Assembly: GCF_900142975.1 (NCBI RefSeq)
Contig: NZ_LT670848.1
Coordinates: 744,001-808,000 of the forward strand
DNA from: Salegentibacter salegens
GTDB lineage: Bacteria; Bacteroidota; Bacteroidia; Flavobacteriales; Flavobacteriaceae
Length of the DNA stretch: 64,000 nucleotides
Direction of reading: 5' to 3'
Shown here: positions 26,786 through 35,159 of the stretch, one piece after another
How positions within the stretch are numbered: position 1 is the first letter of the stretch
Layout: each line of letters begins with the position of its first letter
Notes under the pieces: generated by a model
What the model was told of the DNA's origin: nothing
The model's database searches: none
Seen by the model: only the letters and a program-made list of their open reading frames with translations
Program-made: the position numbers and the translations under genes

Positions 26786-28648
26786 ATGAGCCAGGAAACG
26801 AAGTATACCGAAGATAATATACGGTCTTTAGACTGGAAAGAACATATTAGAATGCGTCCCGGGATGTATATTGGTAAGCTGGGAGACGGCTCCAGTGCCG
26901 ATGATGGGATTTATATTCTGCTTAAAGAAGTGCTGGATAACAGTATTGATGAGTTTGTGATGGGCTCTGGGAAAACCATTGATATCTCTGTACAAAACCA
27001 AAGAGTTATAGTTCGCGATTATGGGCGTGGTATTCCGTTAGGAAAAGTAGTAGACGTAGTTTCTAAAATGAATACCGGTGGAAAATACGATTCCCGGGCT
27101 TTTAAGAAATCAGTTGGGCTTAATGGGGTTGGTACAAAGGCCGTAAATGCGCTTTCTTCTTATTTTAGGGTAGAATCTTCACGAGACGGTAAATCTCACG
27201 CTGCCGAATTTGCCCAGGGAGAATTACAGGAAGAAGAACATTTAGATGAAACTTCCCGTCGTCGCGGAACTAAAGTAACCTTTGTTCCTGATGAGGTTAT
27301 TTTTAAAAACTTTAAATTCAGAAATGAGTATATAGAAAAAATGCTCAAAAATTATGTGTACCTGAATCCAGGCTTAACCATAATTTTTAACGGCGAAAAA
27401 TTCTATTCAGAAAACGGACTTAAAGATCTTTTAAAAGATAGTATCCTCGAAGATGAGCGTTTATATGAAATCATCCATATGCGCGGTAACGATATTGAAG
27501 TTGCTATCACGCATAGTAAAACCCAGTATAGCGAAGAATACCATTCGTTTGTAAATGGACAAAATACTTCACAGGGTGGAACGCACCTTGCCGCTTTTAG
27601 GGAAGCGATTGTTAGAACCATACGTGAATTCTACGGAAAAAATTACGATGCCAGCGATATTAGAAAATCTATAGTTTCTGCAATTAGTATTAAAGTGATG
27701 GAACCGGTTTTTGAAAGCCAGACGAAAACAAAACTGGGTTCTACAGATATGGGCGGGGATATGCCTACCGTACGAACATACATTAACGATTTTTTAAAAA
27801 CGCAATTAGATAATTACCTGCATAAAAACCAGGAGACTGCAGATAGCATTCAGCGTAAAATATTACAGGCCGAAAGGGAGCGTAAAGACCTTTCTGGAAT
27901 TAGAAAACTTGCGAAAGACCGGGCGAAAAAAGCCAGTTTACACAATAAAAAATTACGGGATTGCCGTATTCATCTTGGCGACAGTAAAAAAGAGCGCTAC
28001 CTGGAAACTACCTTGTTTATTACCGAGGGAGATTCAGCGAGTGGTTCTATTACCAAATCCCGTGATGTAAATACACAGGCGGTTTTCAGTTTAAAAGGAA
28101 AACCTTTAAACAGCTACGGTTTAAGTAAAAAAATTGTTTATGAAAATGAAGAATTCAATTTACTGCAAGCCGCGCTTAATATTGAAGAATCTTTAGCAGA
28201 TCTAAGATATAACAATATAGTAATTGCAACTGATGCCGATGTAGATGGAATGCATATTAGGTTATTGTTAATTACATTTTTCCTTCAGTTTTTCCCTGAA
28301 TTAATTAAAGAAAACCACTTATATATTCTCCAAACGCCATTATTTAGGGTTCGAAATAAAAAGGAAACTATTTATTGTTATAGCGAAACCGAAAGAAGAA
28401 ATGCAGTAGAAAAACTTACCGGAAAAGCTGAAATTACCCGATTTAAAGGTTTGGGTGAAATATCTCCAGATGAATTTCAGCATTTTATTGGCGATAATAT
28501 TCGGTTAGATCCCGTAATGTTGGATAAAGAGAAATCGATAGACGAAATGCTTAATTTCTATATGGGAAAAAATACACCAGACAGGCAGGAATTCATTATT
28601 GATAATCTTAAAGTTGAACTTGATCTAATTGAAGAGTTAGGCTTATGA
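26786..28648 (+). CDS. parE: DNA topoisomerase IV subunit B
   Basis: 620 aa. GHKL ATPase domain: [31 protein letters not shown] and [20 protein letters not shown] part: [12 protein letters not shown] and the metal-binding [12 protein letters not shown]; the C-terminal [14 protein letters not shown] is also present. The compact length and the direct pairing with a parC-type gene mark it as topoisomerase IV and not gyrase B. The stop overlaps the ATG of the next gene by 4 bases (28645-28648). ATP-dependent decatenation of daughter chromosomes. Confidence 0.95.
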   Translation: MSQETKYTEDNIRSLDWKEHIRMRPGMYIGKLGDGSSADDGIYILLKEVLDNSIDEFVMGSGKTIDISVQNQRVIVRDYGRGIPLGKVVDVVSKMNTGGKYDSRAFKKSVGLNGVGTKAVNALSSYFRVESSRDGKSHAAEFAQGELQEEEHLDETSRRRGTKVTFVPDEVIFKNFKFRNEYIEKMLKNYVYLNPGLTIIFNGEKFYSENGLKDLLKDSILEDERLYEIIHMRGNDIEVAITHSKTQYSEEYHSFVNGQNTSQGGTHLAAFREAIVRTIREFYGKNYDASDIRKSIVSAISIKVMEPVFESQTKTKLGSTDMGGDMPTVRTYINDFLKTQLDNYLHKNQETADSIQRKILQAERERKDLSGIRKLAKDRAKKASLHNKKLRDCRIHLGDSKKERYLETTLFITEGDSASGSITKSRDVNTQAVFSLKGKPLNSYGLSKKIVYENEEFNLLQAALNIEESLADLRYNNIVIATDADVDGMHIRLLLITFFLQFFPELIKENHLYILQTPLFRVRNKKETIYCYSETERRNAVEKLTGKAEITRFKGLGEISPDEFQHFIGDNIRLDPVMLDKEKSIDEMLNFYMGKNTPDRQEFIIDNLKVELDLIEELGL

Positions 28649-29127
28649 GATTCACCAATAAGAATGAAGTAAAAATAGTACCTTCTATTTACATTGTATT
28701 GGTGGCGATTTTCGTCACCAATATTTTTGTGAATATAGAACTTATGAGTAGTGATGAACCCGTAAGGTTTAGTCATTACCTTCCAAATATCGTGGTACTT
28801 TTGCTTGGTTTTTATGTGCATAGAATAGGCCAGAGTTTTGACTTTGACAGCGATGGCGAAACCCTGAATCTTAAGAACAACGGCGTTTTCTTTTCAAAAT
28901 TTATGGAATACCGGGTACAAAAAGCCGAGTTTCCAAAAAGGAAACTGGGTAAATTCAGGGTAAGCGATTACTTTTTTTATTCCGCAGTAACAATTTATAT
29001 AAGTTCGCGCAGAAGACGCGGTTACAAAAAATATACTTTTAATACTACTTTTCTCAGCCGTAAAAAGAAGCGTGGCATGATAGCTTCTATGCAGAAAATA
29101 GTAGACAATCAAAAAACTACCGCTTAA
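28645..29127 (+). CDS. Two-pass membrane protein embedded between parE and parC
   Basis: 160 aa, family not recognised. Two hydrophobic segments at about 11-32 ([19 protein letters not shown]) and about 46-62 ([15 protein letters not shown]), then a soluble C-terminal half rich in Lys and Arg (about 110-160, with [11 protein letters not shown] and SRKKKRGM). It overlaps parE by 4 bases (ATGA) and shares one base with the parC start (TAATG), so its translation is tightly coupled to both subunits. The basic tail could touch DNA or membrane lipid. A link between decatenation and the membrane is a guess. Confidence 0.8.
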   Translation: MRFTNKNEVKIVPSIYIVLVAIFVTNIFVNIELMSSDEPVRFSHYLPNIVVLLLGFYVHRIGQSFDFDSDGETLNLKNNGVFFSKFMEYRVQKAEFPKRKLGKFRVSDYFFYSAVTIYISSRRRRGYKKYTFNTTFLSRKKKRGMIASMQKIVDNQKTTA

Positions 29128-31775
29128 TGGAAGAAAACCAGGAAGAAGCAAAAGATGATCATTTAGAACAACCAAAAGAAGAGCTTATAAAAGTAACCGG
29201 GATGTATAAAGACTGGTTTCTTGACTATGCTTCTTATGTGATTCTTGAACGTGCGGTGCCGGCTATGGAAGATGGTTTTAAACCGGTGCAACGCCGTATT
29301 ATGCATTCCATGAAAGATTTAGACGATGGGCGTTACAACAAAGTAGCGAATATCGTTGGGCATACCATGCAGTATCACCCGCACGGTGATGCCAGTATTG
29401 GGGATGCCATGGTGCAAATTGGCCAGAAAGATATTTTAATAGATACCCAGGGGAACTGGGGAAATATTTTAACGGGAGACCGTTCGGCAGCGCCAAGATA
29501 TATTGAAGCCCGTTTATCTAAATTTGCGCTAGAAGTTTTATTTAATCCAAAATTAACCGAATGGCAACTTTCCTACGATGGTAGAAAGAAAGAACCCGTA
29601 AATCTTCCGGTAAAATTCCCAATGTTGCTCGCTCAGGGTGCTGAAGGTATCGCGGTGGGCCTGAGCACACGCGTACTTCCGCATAATTTTAATGAACTTA
29701 TAGATGCCTCTATAAAACATTTAAAAGGAAAAAAATTCACAATATTCCCCGATTTTCCAACCGGCGGAATTGCTGATATTTCGAATTATAACGACGGAAA
29801 ACGTGGCGGCAGGGTTAGAGTGCGGGCTAAAATTAGTCAGTATGATAAAAATACCCTGGCAATTACCGAAATTCCTTACGGCACCACAACCACCACGCTT
29901 ATAGATTCGGTTTTAAAGGCGAACGATAAAGGAAAGATCAAGATCAAGAAGATTGAGGATAATACTGCTGCTGAAGTAGAGATCCTTATTCATTTACCTA
30001 ATAATATTTCCCCAGATAGGACTATAGATGCGCTTTATGCATTTACTACCTGTGAAAATTCTATTGCACCGCTGGGTTGTGTGATTATAGATAATAAACC
30101 AATCTTCCTGGGAGTTTCAGAAATTTTACGAAGCTCTACAGATCATACACTTCATTTGCTGAAAAGGGAATTGGAGATTACTCTCGAAGAATTGGAAGAG
30201 CAATGGCATTTTTCATCTTTAGAGCGAATTTTTATTGAAAAACGAATTTATCGTGAGATTGAAGATGAAGAAACCTGGGATGGTGTTATCAATGCCATAG
30301 ATGAAGGTTTAAAACCACATATTAAACACCTAAAACGAGCCGTAACCCGGGAGGATATTACAAGGCTTACCGAAATTAGGATTAAAAGAATTTCGAAATT
30401 CGATTTAGATAAAGCGCAGCAGAAAATTGAAGCTCTGGAAGATGAGATCGCCAGGGTGAAACACCATTTAGATCATTTGGTAGAGTATGCGATAGCTTAC
30501 TTCACAAAACTTAAAAAAGATTACGGAAAGGAAAAAGATCGTAAAACCGAGCTTCGAATTTTTGATGATATAGAAGCTACCAAAGTAGTTATACGTAATT
30601 CAAAACTTTATGTAAATCGTAAGGAAGGATTTATTGGTACTGCGCTTAAAAAAGACGAATATGTTACCGATTGTAGTGATATAGACGATATTATTTGTTT
30701 CACTGCCGATGGGAAAATGATGGTTACAAAAGTTGATACCAAAACTTTTGTAGGAAAAGATATTATTCACGTCGCTATTTTTAAGAAAAAAGACAAGCGT
30801 ACCATTTATAATATGATCTACCGTGATGGAAAGGGCGGTGCGGCTTATATTAAGCGTTTTTCGGTGACTTCGGTGACCCGGGATCGGGAATACGATTTAT
30901 CACAAGGGAAAAAAGATTCAAAAGTGCATTATTTTTCAGCGAACCCTAATGGGGAGGCTGAGGTTATAACCATTTTCCTAAGACAGGTAGGCAGCATTAA
31001 AAAATTGAAGTTTGATGTAGACTTTGCCGATATGCTTATTAAAGGCAGAAATGTAAAAGGAAATATTGTCACCAAATATGCTGTAAAGCGAGTAGAACTT
31101 AAAGAAGAAGGAGTTTCTACATTAAAACCCAGAAGGATCTGGTTTGATGAAACGGTAAAAAGATTAAATGTTGATGAACGTGGGGAACTTCTTGGAGAAT
31201 TTAGGGGAGAAGATAGAATTTTGATCGTAACCCAGGATGGGATTGCAAAAACAATTATTCCTGAACTTACCACGCGTTTTGACGAAGAAATGGTAGTCCT
31301 GGAAAAATGGATGCCGAAAAAACCAATCTCTGCTATTTACTGGGAAGCTGAAAAAGAGCGTTTCTATGTAAAGCGTTTTTTAATTGAAAATCCCGATAAA
31401 GAAGAAAAGTTTATTAGCGAGAGTGAGAACTCCTATTTAGAACTGGTTTCAACCGATTATTATCCGCAAGCGGAAATAGTTTTCACTAAACAACGGGGTA
31501 AAGAACAGCGTGATAACGAAGAAGTTAATATTGAAGAATTCATTTCGGTAAAAGGGATTAAGGCTCTTGGAAACCAGTTGACTACCGATAAGGTGAAACA
31601 GATAAACCCGTTAGCACCTTTACCGTACGAAGAGGAAGAAGAAGTTCCTGCGGAAGATATTGAAGTGGTAGAAGAAGAATCAGTTTCAGAAGAAAATAAT
31701 AAACTGAATATTGTTGGTAAAAAGGAAGACAAAGGTGACTCTTCCGAAAGTCAGGGAACTTTATTTGATGAGTAA
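29127..31775 (+). CDS. parC: DNA topoisomerase IV subunit A
   Basis: 882 aa. Catalytic Tyr125 in SAAPRYIEARLSKF; winged-helix start YASYVILERAVPAMEDGFKPVQRR; tower and coiled coil about 430-470; a C-terminal beta-pinwheel-like region from about 490. The extreme C-terminus (about 830-882) is an acidic low-complexity tail (EEEEEVPAEDIEVVEEES). The classic gyrase GyrA-box is not evident, supporting topoisomerase IV. The start codon shares a base with the stop of the 160-aa gene; the stop is directly followed by the mscL ATG. Confidence 0.95.
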   Translation: MEENQEEAKDDHLEQPKEELIKVTGMYKDWFLDYASYVILERAVPAMEDGFKPVQRRIMHSMKDLDDGRYNKVANIVGHTMQYHPHGDASIGDAMVQIGQKDILIDTQGNWGNILTGDRSAAPRYIEARLSKFALEVLFNPKLTEWQLSYDGRKKEPVNLPVKFPMLLAQGAEGIAVGLSTRVLPHNFNELIDASIKHLKGKKFTIFPDFPTGGIADISNYNDGKRGGRVRVRAKISQYDKNTLAITEIPYGTTTTTLIDSVLKANDKGKIKIKKIEDNTAAEVEILIHLPNNISPDRTIDALYAFTTCENSIAPLGCVIIDNKPIFLGVSEILRSSTDHTLHLLKRELEITLEELEEQWHFSSLERIFIEKRIYREIEDEETWDGVINAIDEGLKPHIKHLKRAVTREDITRLTEIRIKRISKFDLDKAQQKIEALEDEIARVKHHLDHLVEYAIAYFTKLKKDYGKEKDRKTELRIFDDIEATKVVIRNSKLYVNRKEGFIGTALKKDEYVTDCSDIDDIICFTADGKMMVTKVDTKTFVGKDIIHVAIFKKKDKRTIYNMIYRDGKGGAAYIKRFSVTSVTRDREYDLSQGKKDSKVHYFSANPNGEAEVITIFLRQVGSIKKLKFDVDFADMLIKGRNVKGNIVTKYAVKRVELKEEGVSTLKPRRIWFDETVKRLNVDERGELLGEFRGEDRILIVTQDGIAKTIIPELTTRFDEEMVVLEKWMPKKPISAIYWEAEKERFYVKRFLIENPDKEEKFISESENSYLELVSTDYYPQAEIVFTKQRGKEQRDNEEVNIEEFISVKGIKALGNQLTTDKVKQINPLAPLPYEEEEEVPAEDIEVVEEESVSEENNKLNIVGKKEDKGDSSESQGTLFDE

Positions 31776-32231
31776 ATGGGGATTATAAAAGAATTTAAAG
31801 AATTTGCCATAAAAGGAAATATGGTAGATATGGCCGTGGGGATCATAATTGGTACGGCCTTTAATTCAGTGGTAAATACTTTAGTTAAAGAGGTGGTAAT
31901 GCCGCCTTTGAGTTTAATGACTGACGGTATTGAATTCGCTAACAGAAAATGGGTGCTCAGGGAAGGTGTTGCAGAAGCTGATGGCGTAACCCTCGTGGAA
32001 GAAGTTGCTGTAGGTTATGGAGCTTTAATTGAATCGCTACTTGATTTCCTTATAATTGGTATGACCATTTTCCTGGTGATAAGACTTATGAATCGTTTTA
32101 GAAATAAGGCTGAAAACCCAGATGACAAGCGGGAAGTAACCCCAAAGGACATCGAACTTTTATCTAAAATGAATCATCTTATGGAAGAGCAAAACCAACT
32201 GCTTAAAAATAATCTTTCAAACAAAAAATAG
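31776..32231 (+). CDS. mscL: Large-conductance mechanosensitive channel MscL
   Basis: 151 aa. N-terminal amphipathic helix and first pore helix (FAIKGNMVDMAVGIIIGTAFNSVVNTLVKEVVMPP, read in parts) and second membrane helix (about 85-108, LLDFLIIGMTIFLVIRLMN) are standard. The C-terminal cytoplasmic helix ends in Asn/Lys-rich sequence. Releases solutes on hypo-osmotic shock as an inner-membrane pentamer. Its ATG follows the parC TAA with no intervening base, so it is the last gene of the topoisomerase operon. The next gene is convergent with a 2-base gap. Confidence 0.96.
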   Translation: MGIIKEFKEFAIKGNMVDMAVGIIIGTAFNSVVNTLVKEVVMPPLSLMTDGIEFANRKWVLREGVAEADGVTLVEEVAVGYGALIESLLDFLIIGMTIFLVIRLMNRFRNKAENPDDKREVTPKDIELLSKMNHLMEEQNQLLKNNLSNKK

Positions 32232-32233
32232 TC

Positions 32234-32608
32234 TTATTTAACGCGTTCTACCGATCCGCGTTGTTTTTTATCCTGGCCAACAATCCCATATTCAAAGGTA
32301 TAACCATTCTTATTCGTGGTTAAAATCTTCATATGAATGGGTTTTTCTTCGGCCATACTCTTTGGATTTATATTTTTAAGGATATACTCGCAGTCATTGA
32401 TCCATCTAACGCTAGATGTATCAGATTTCCCCTGGAATTTATCAATTTCTATAGAATCTTTCCTTATAAAGGTAGAAGTGGCTAATTCGCCGTTTAAATA
32501 GGTTTTATATTCAAAAGTACCGGTTTTATAGTCGGTACAATTTCTTTCCGGCTCGAAACAGCTTGTAAAAATAAAAAGGAGGCTAAATACTGCTAAAAGC
32601 TTCTTCAT
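32234..32608 (-). CDS. Small lipoprotein convergent with mscL
   Basis: 124 aa. Lipoprotein signal with lipobox FTSC (Cys17), then FEPERNCTDYKTGTFEYKTYLNGE. Contains three further Cys-free beta-like stretches and DSSV-type segments; ends RGSVERVK. Homologues in this family of bacteria are, as I recall, often carried in databases as DNA topoisomerase IV because of their position, which has no support in the sequence. Outer-membrane or periplasmic lipoprotein of unknown role. Confidence 0.75.
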   Translation of the reverse strand: MKKLLAVFSLLFIFTSCFEPERNCTDYKTGTFEYKTYLNGELATSTFIRKDSIEIDKFQGKSDTSSVRWINDCEYILKNINPKSMAEEKPIHMKILTTNKNGYTFEYGIVGQDKKQRGSVERVK

Positions 32609-32657
32609 AATGGCAATTTATTTTGAATTGCAAAATAAACCTATTTTCCCCGGACTG

Positions 32658-33068
32658 TCAATTTTCAAAGGCCTCAAAAGTGCCATCTTCATAAAAAATA
32701 ACAATTTTCCTAATCGGTTTGCTTTTTCCCTGCTGGGAGAAAGCAAATGGCATTTCCTTTTTCTCCGGGCTGCTTTCTGTTGGTAACGGTGGAGGGCTAG
32801 AAATTTCCTGTTTTGCTACGGGTGGAGGTGTAGGTTTTTCTGATGGAGGAAAACTTCCTTTTCCATTTAATAGCCAATACAATTCTACTTCAGGAAAAGA
32901 CTTTACAACTTTCATCACAAAATCTAAACTCGGCTTATTTCTACCGGACAAAATATGGGAAATTGAAGAGCGTCCCACTTCAATTTTATCGGCAAAACCT
33001 GCAGCCGATAACTCATAAAATTCAAGGATTTTATGCAAGCGTTTAGAGAAGTCTTCAGTGTTTACCAT
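32658..33068 (-). CDS. XRE-family DNA-binding regulator with Pro-rich linker
   Basis: 136 aa. An N-terminal Cro/CI-type helix-turn-helix (about 5-65) has AAGFADKIEVGRSSISHILSG and RNKPSLDFVMKVV. A proline-rich linker (about 72-108, with PTPPPVA and PPPLPTE) follows, then a short C-terminal piece (KPIRKIVIFYEDGTFEAFE) that could be a dimerisation strand. The first palindrome of the upstream array covers its start codon at 33068, and two more lie 28 and 63 bases further upstream, each containing a minus-strand TACATTTG -7 box. Autorepression is therefore the simplest reading. Confidence 0.9.
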   Translation of the reverse strand: MVNTEDFSKRLHKILEFYELSAAGFADKIEVGRSSISHILSGRNKPSLDFVMKVVKSFPEVELYWLLNGKGSFPPSEKPTPPPVAKQEISSPPPLPTESSPEKKEMPFAFSQQGKSKPIRKIVIFYEDGTFEAFEN

Positions 33069-33345
33069 TGTGAATTAGTTAGCGCATAATTGCTATTTAC
33101 AAATGTAATCAAACCGGGAATATCCTGCAAATCACAAATGTAATTAAGATAAATACCCCGAATAAACACTTTATATAAACTTATTTAAAATACTAAAAGT
33201 AAATATATTAACTTTTAAAATTAATTCAATAGGATATATTCCATGCGACAGGCAACCTGGGATTAAAAAGAGTTTACACTTGTAAATACCAAAAGTAAAT
33301 TCAGCTGTTTACAATTGTGAAATTTGTATTGTTTACTTTTGTAAA
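33061..33345. promoter_or_regulatory. Array of six 14-base palindromic operators between the XRE and M14 peptidase genes
   Basis: Sites of consensus TTTACANNTGTRAA lie at 33061-33074, 33096-33109, 33131-33144, 33273-33286, 33308-33321 and 33332-33345. Start-to-start spacing is 35, 35, 142, 35 and 24 bases. The site at 33273 is a perfect palindrome (TTTACACTTGTAAA) and the last covers the bases just before the peptidase ATG. Two weaker relatives, TAC(T/C)AAAAGTAAAT, are at 33191-33204 and 33287-33300. Several sites contain TAnnTTTG -7 boxes, so a bound protein would block RNA polymerase. The XRE protein is the likely ligand. Confidence 0.75.
33315..33341 (+). promoter_or_regulatory. Candidate promoter of the M14 peptidase, inside the operator array
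   Basis: TTG at 33315-33317, 16 bases, then TACTTTTG at 33334-33341 (TAnnTTTG). The expected transcription start would fall at or next to the ATG at 33347, suggesting a leaderless message or a very short leader. Both boxes are within palindromic sites. Confidence 0.45.
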
Positions 33346-33346
33346 C

Positions 33347-34510
33347 ATGGAAGAAACAGCATTATTTACAAAACTTTTTAAAGACTACAATTCATTTAAA
33401 AACTCAGGGATTTCCGGGAGGCATATTCGGCAAACTGATATTCAAAATTTGCTGGAGGATCTGGAAGAAGAATTCATTGTAAAAAAAATTGGAGAATCGG
33501 TTTTGGGAAAACCTATTCATACTATTCAGTTTGGTAATGGGCCGATTAAAATTCTTGCCTGGTCTCAAATGCACGGAAATGAATCTACCACCACCAAAGC
33601 GGTTTTTGATCTGCTTAATTATATCACAAAATATAAAGATAAAACGTTGGTTAAATCCTTTTTAGAGAATTGCAGTTTCTGTATTATTCCTATGCTAAAT
33701 CCCGATGGAGCCGAGGCTTATACCCGCGTAAATGCTAATAAGGTAGATCTTAACCGTGATGCGCAAGCGTTAAGTCAGCCAGAAAGCAGGATTTTGCGTA
33801 AGGAATTTGAGATTTTTCATCCCGATTTTTGTCTAAACCTTCACGACCAACGTACTATTTTTAGTGCCGGTAATAAACCGAATTCTGCTGTTTTATCGTT
33901 TTTAACGCCTTCCATGGATAAAGAAAGGAATATCTTCCCTTCCCGAATTCAGAGTATGCAACTTATCGCTAAAATAACCCAGGATCTTTCTGAGTTATTG
34001 CCAGGTAGAATAGGGAGGTATGATGATGGTTTTAATATTAATTGTACGGGAGATACTTTTCAAAGTACACAAACGCCTACTGTCCTTTTTGAAGCCGGGC
34101 ATTTTCCTGGAGATTACCAGCGAGAAGAAACCAGGAAATATGTGTTTTTAGCTTTAATTTCAGTTTTAAAAGCAATCAGTGATAATAGTTTTGAAGAAAT
34201 AGATTATCGGGATTATCAAAAAATCCCAGAAAATGAAAAATTATTTAATGACGTTATTTTAAGGGAGGCTCAAACCAAAAATGAAGTTGTAGATATTGCT
34301 ATACAATATAAAGAAGGGGTGAAAGATGGAAAATTGCAATTTTTTCCGGAAATAGAAGAAATTGCACCTAAAATTAACAAGTTCGCACATAAAGAAATCT
34401 ATTGTGAGAATAAAAAAATTGAAATTAATGGTGAATCTAAGCTCACCGAAAACGTTATAGTTAATAAAATCGCCCTAAATGGGGTAGAATTGCCTCTTAA
34501 ATGTGAATAA
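33347..34510 (+). CDS. M14-family zinc carboxypeptidase-like peptidase
   Basis: 387 aa from the ATG at 33347; a GTG at 33317 would place start codons inside an operator and adds hydrophobic residues of no family character. M14 features: zinc ligands in WSQMHGNESTTT (His and Glu), PMLNPDGAEAYTRVNANKVDLNRDA, and the third ligand in CLNLHDQRTIFSAG; the general-base Glu is probably in PTVLFEAGHFPGDY. No signal peptide, so cytoplasmic, unlike digestive M14 enzymes; intracellular peptide or amino-acid conjugate hydrolysis is likely. Divergent from the XRE gene and followed by an Lrp-type regulator. Confidence 0.88.
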   Translation: MEETALFTKLFKDYNSFKNSGISGRHIRQTDIQNLLEDLEEEFIVKKIGESVLGKPIHTIQFGNGPIKILAWSQMHGNESTTTKAVFDLLNYITKYKDKTLVKSFLENCSFCIIPMLNPDGAEAYTRVNANKVDLNRDAQALSQPESRILRKEFEIFHPDFCLNLHDQRTIFSAGNKPNSAVLSFLTPSMDKERNIFPSRIQSMQLIAKITQDLSELLPGRIGRYDDGFNINCTGDTFQSTQTPTVLFEAGHFPGDYQREETRKYVFLALISVLKAISDNSFEEIDYRDYQKIPENEKLFNDVILREAQTKNEVVDIAIQYKEGVKDGKLQFFPEIEEIAPKINKFAHKEIYCENKKIEINGESKLTENVIVNKIALNGVELPLKCE

Positions 34511-34548
34511 TTCTCAAAAACCTTAGCAATTATTCAAGGATTTTGTAT

Positions 34549-34556
34549 TAATTTTG
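34549..34556 (+). promoter_or_regulatory. Candidate -7 box for the Lrp-type gene
   Basis: TAATTTTG, 28 bases before the ATG at 34585, fits TAnnTTTG. No clear -33 element is seen. Confidence 0.4.
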
Positions 34557-34584
34557 AATTTCATATAAATAAAGAAATTTAAAA

Positions 34585-35064
34585 ATGGCCAAGTTTAAAT
34601 TAGACGAAACAGATCACCAGATTCTCGATATGTTAATTGAGAATACCAGGACTCCATTTACCGATATCGCGAAGAAACTCTTAATATCGGCGGGAACCGT
34701 ACATGTAAGGGTTAAAAAAATGGAAGAAGCAGGAATTATTAAAGGTTCTTCTTTAACTCTTGATTATAAGAAACTAGGTTATGCGTTTATTGCTTACGTA
34801 GGTGTATTTCTAAAAAATACTTCACAAACCAAATTCGTGCTGGAACGCATTAACGAAATCCCTTTTGTTACTGTTGCTCACGTTACTACAGGTAAATTTA
34901 ATGTGTTTTGTAAAATTAGAGCGCGTAATACACAACACGCTAAGGAAGTAATCTTTCAATTAGATGATATTGAAGGAGTTTACAGAACAGAAACTATGAT
35001 TTCTTTAGAAGAGAGCTTAAATGACAAAAAACGTTTAATGCACTCTATTTTTCAGGATATGTAA
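34585..35064 (+). CDS. Lrp/AsnC-family transcriptional regulator
   Basis: 159 aa, full length. N-terminal winged helix-turn-helix (about 5-55: DETDHQILDMLIENTRTPFTDIAKK in parts, then VHVRVKKMEEAGIIKG) and C-terminal RAM effector-binding domain (about 65-150: IAYVGVFLKN, VAHVTTGKFNVFCKIRA, VYRTETMISLEE). Probably senses an amino acid. Its own 75-base upstream region and following terminator make it a single-gene transcript. Gene order with the M14 peptidase may mean shared amino-acid or peptide metabolism; the target is not known. Confidence 0.95.
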   Translation: MAKFKLDETDHQILDMLIENTRTPFTDIAKKLLISAGTVHVRVKKMEEAGIIKGSSLTLDYKKLGYAFIAYVGVFLKNTSQTKFVLERINEIPFVTVAHVTTGKFNVFCKIRARNTQHAKEVIFQLDDIEGVYRTETMISLEESLNDKKRLMHSIFQDM

Positions 35065-35083
35065 ATAAGCCTAAACTTATTAT

Positions 35084-35121
35084 AAAAACCCTTTAGGCTT
35101 CTGTGTTTAAAGGGTTTTTTT
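35084..35121 (+). terminator. Terminator after the Lrp-type gene
   Basis: AAAAACCCTTTA (35084-35095) pairs with TAAAGGGTTTTT (35108-35119) around a 12-base loop with a T run. It overlaps a non-family N-terminal extension of the next open frame, one more reason to start that gene at 35160. Confidence 0.85.
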
Positions 35122-35159
35122 ATAACTTTAAATTTAATCTTAATCAACTAAAATTAATT

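Noticed and set aside
32234..32608. Naming the lipoprotein DNA topoisomerase IV
   Set aside because: That name occurs for similar proteins only by adjacency to parC; the sequence has a lipobox and no topoisomerase domain.
33061..33345. Explaining the palindromes as chance -7 boxes only
   Set aside because: TAnnTTTG accounts for one half of a site but not for the symmetric other half or for the repeated 35-bp spacing.
33317..33346. GTG start for the M14 peptidase
   Set aside because: It would put the coding region inside two operators and adds a non-family hydrophobic stretch.
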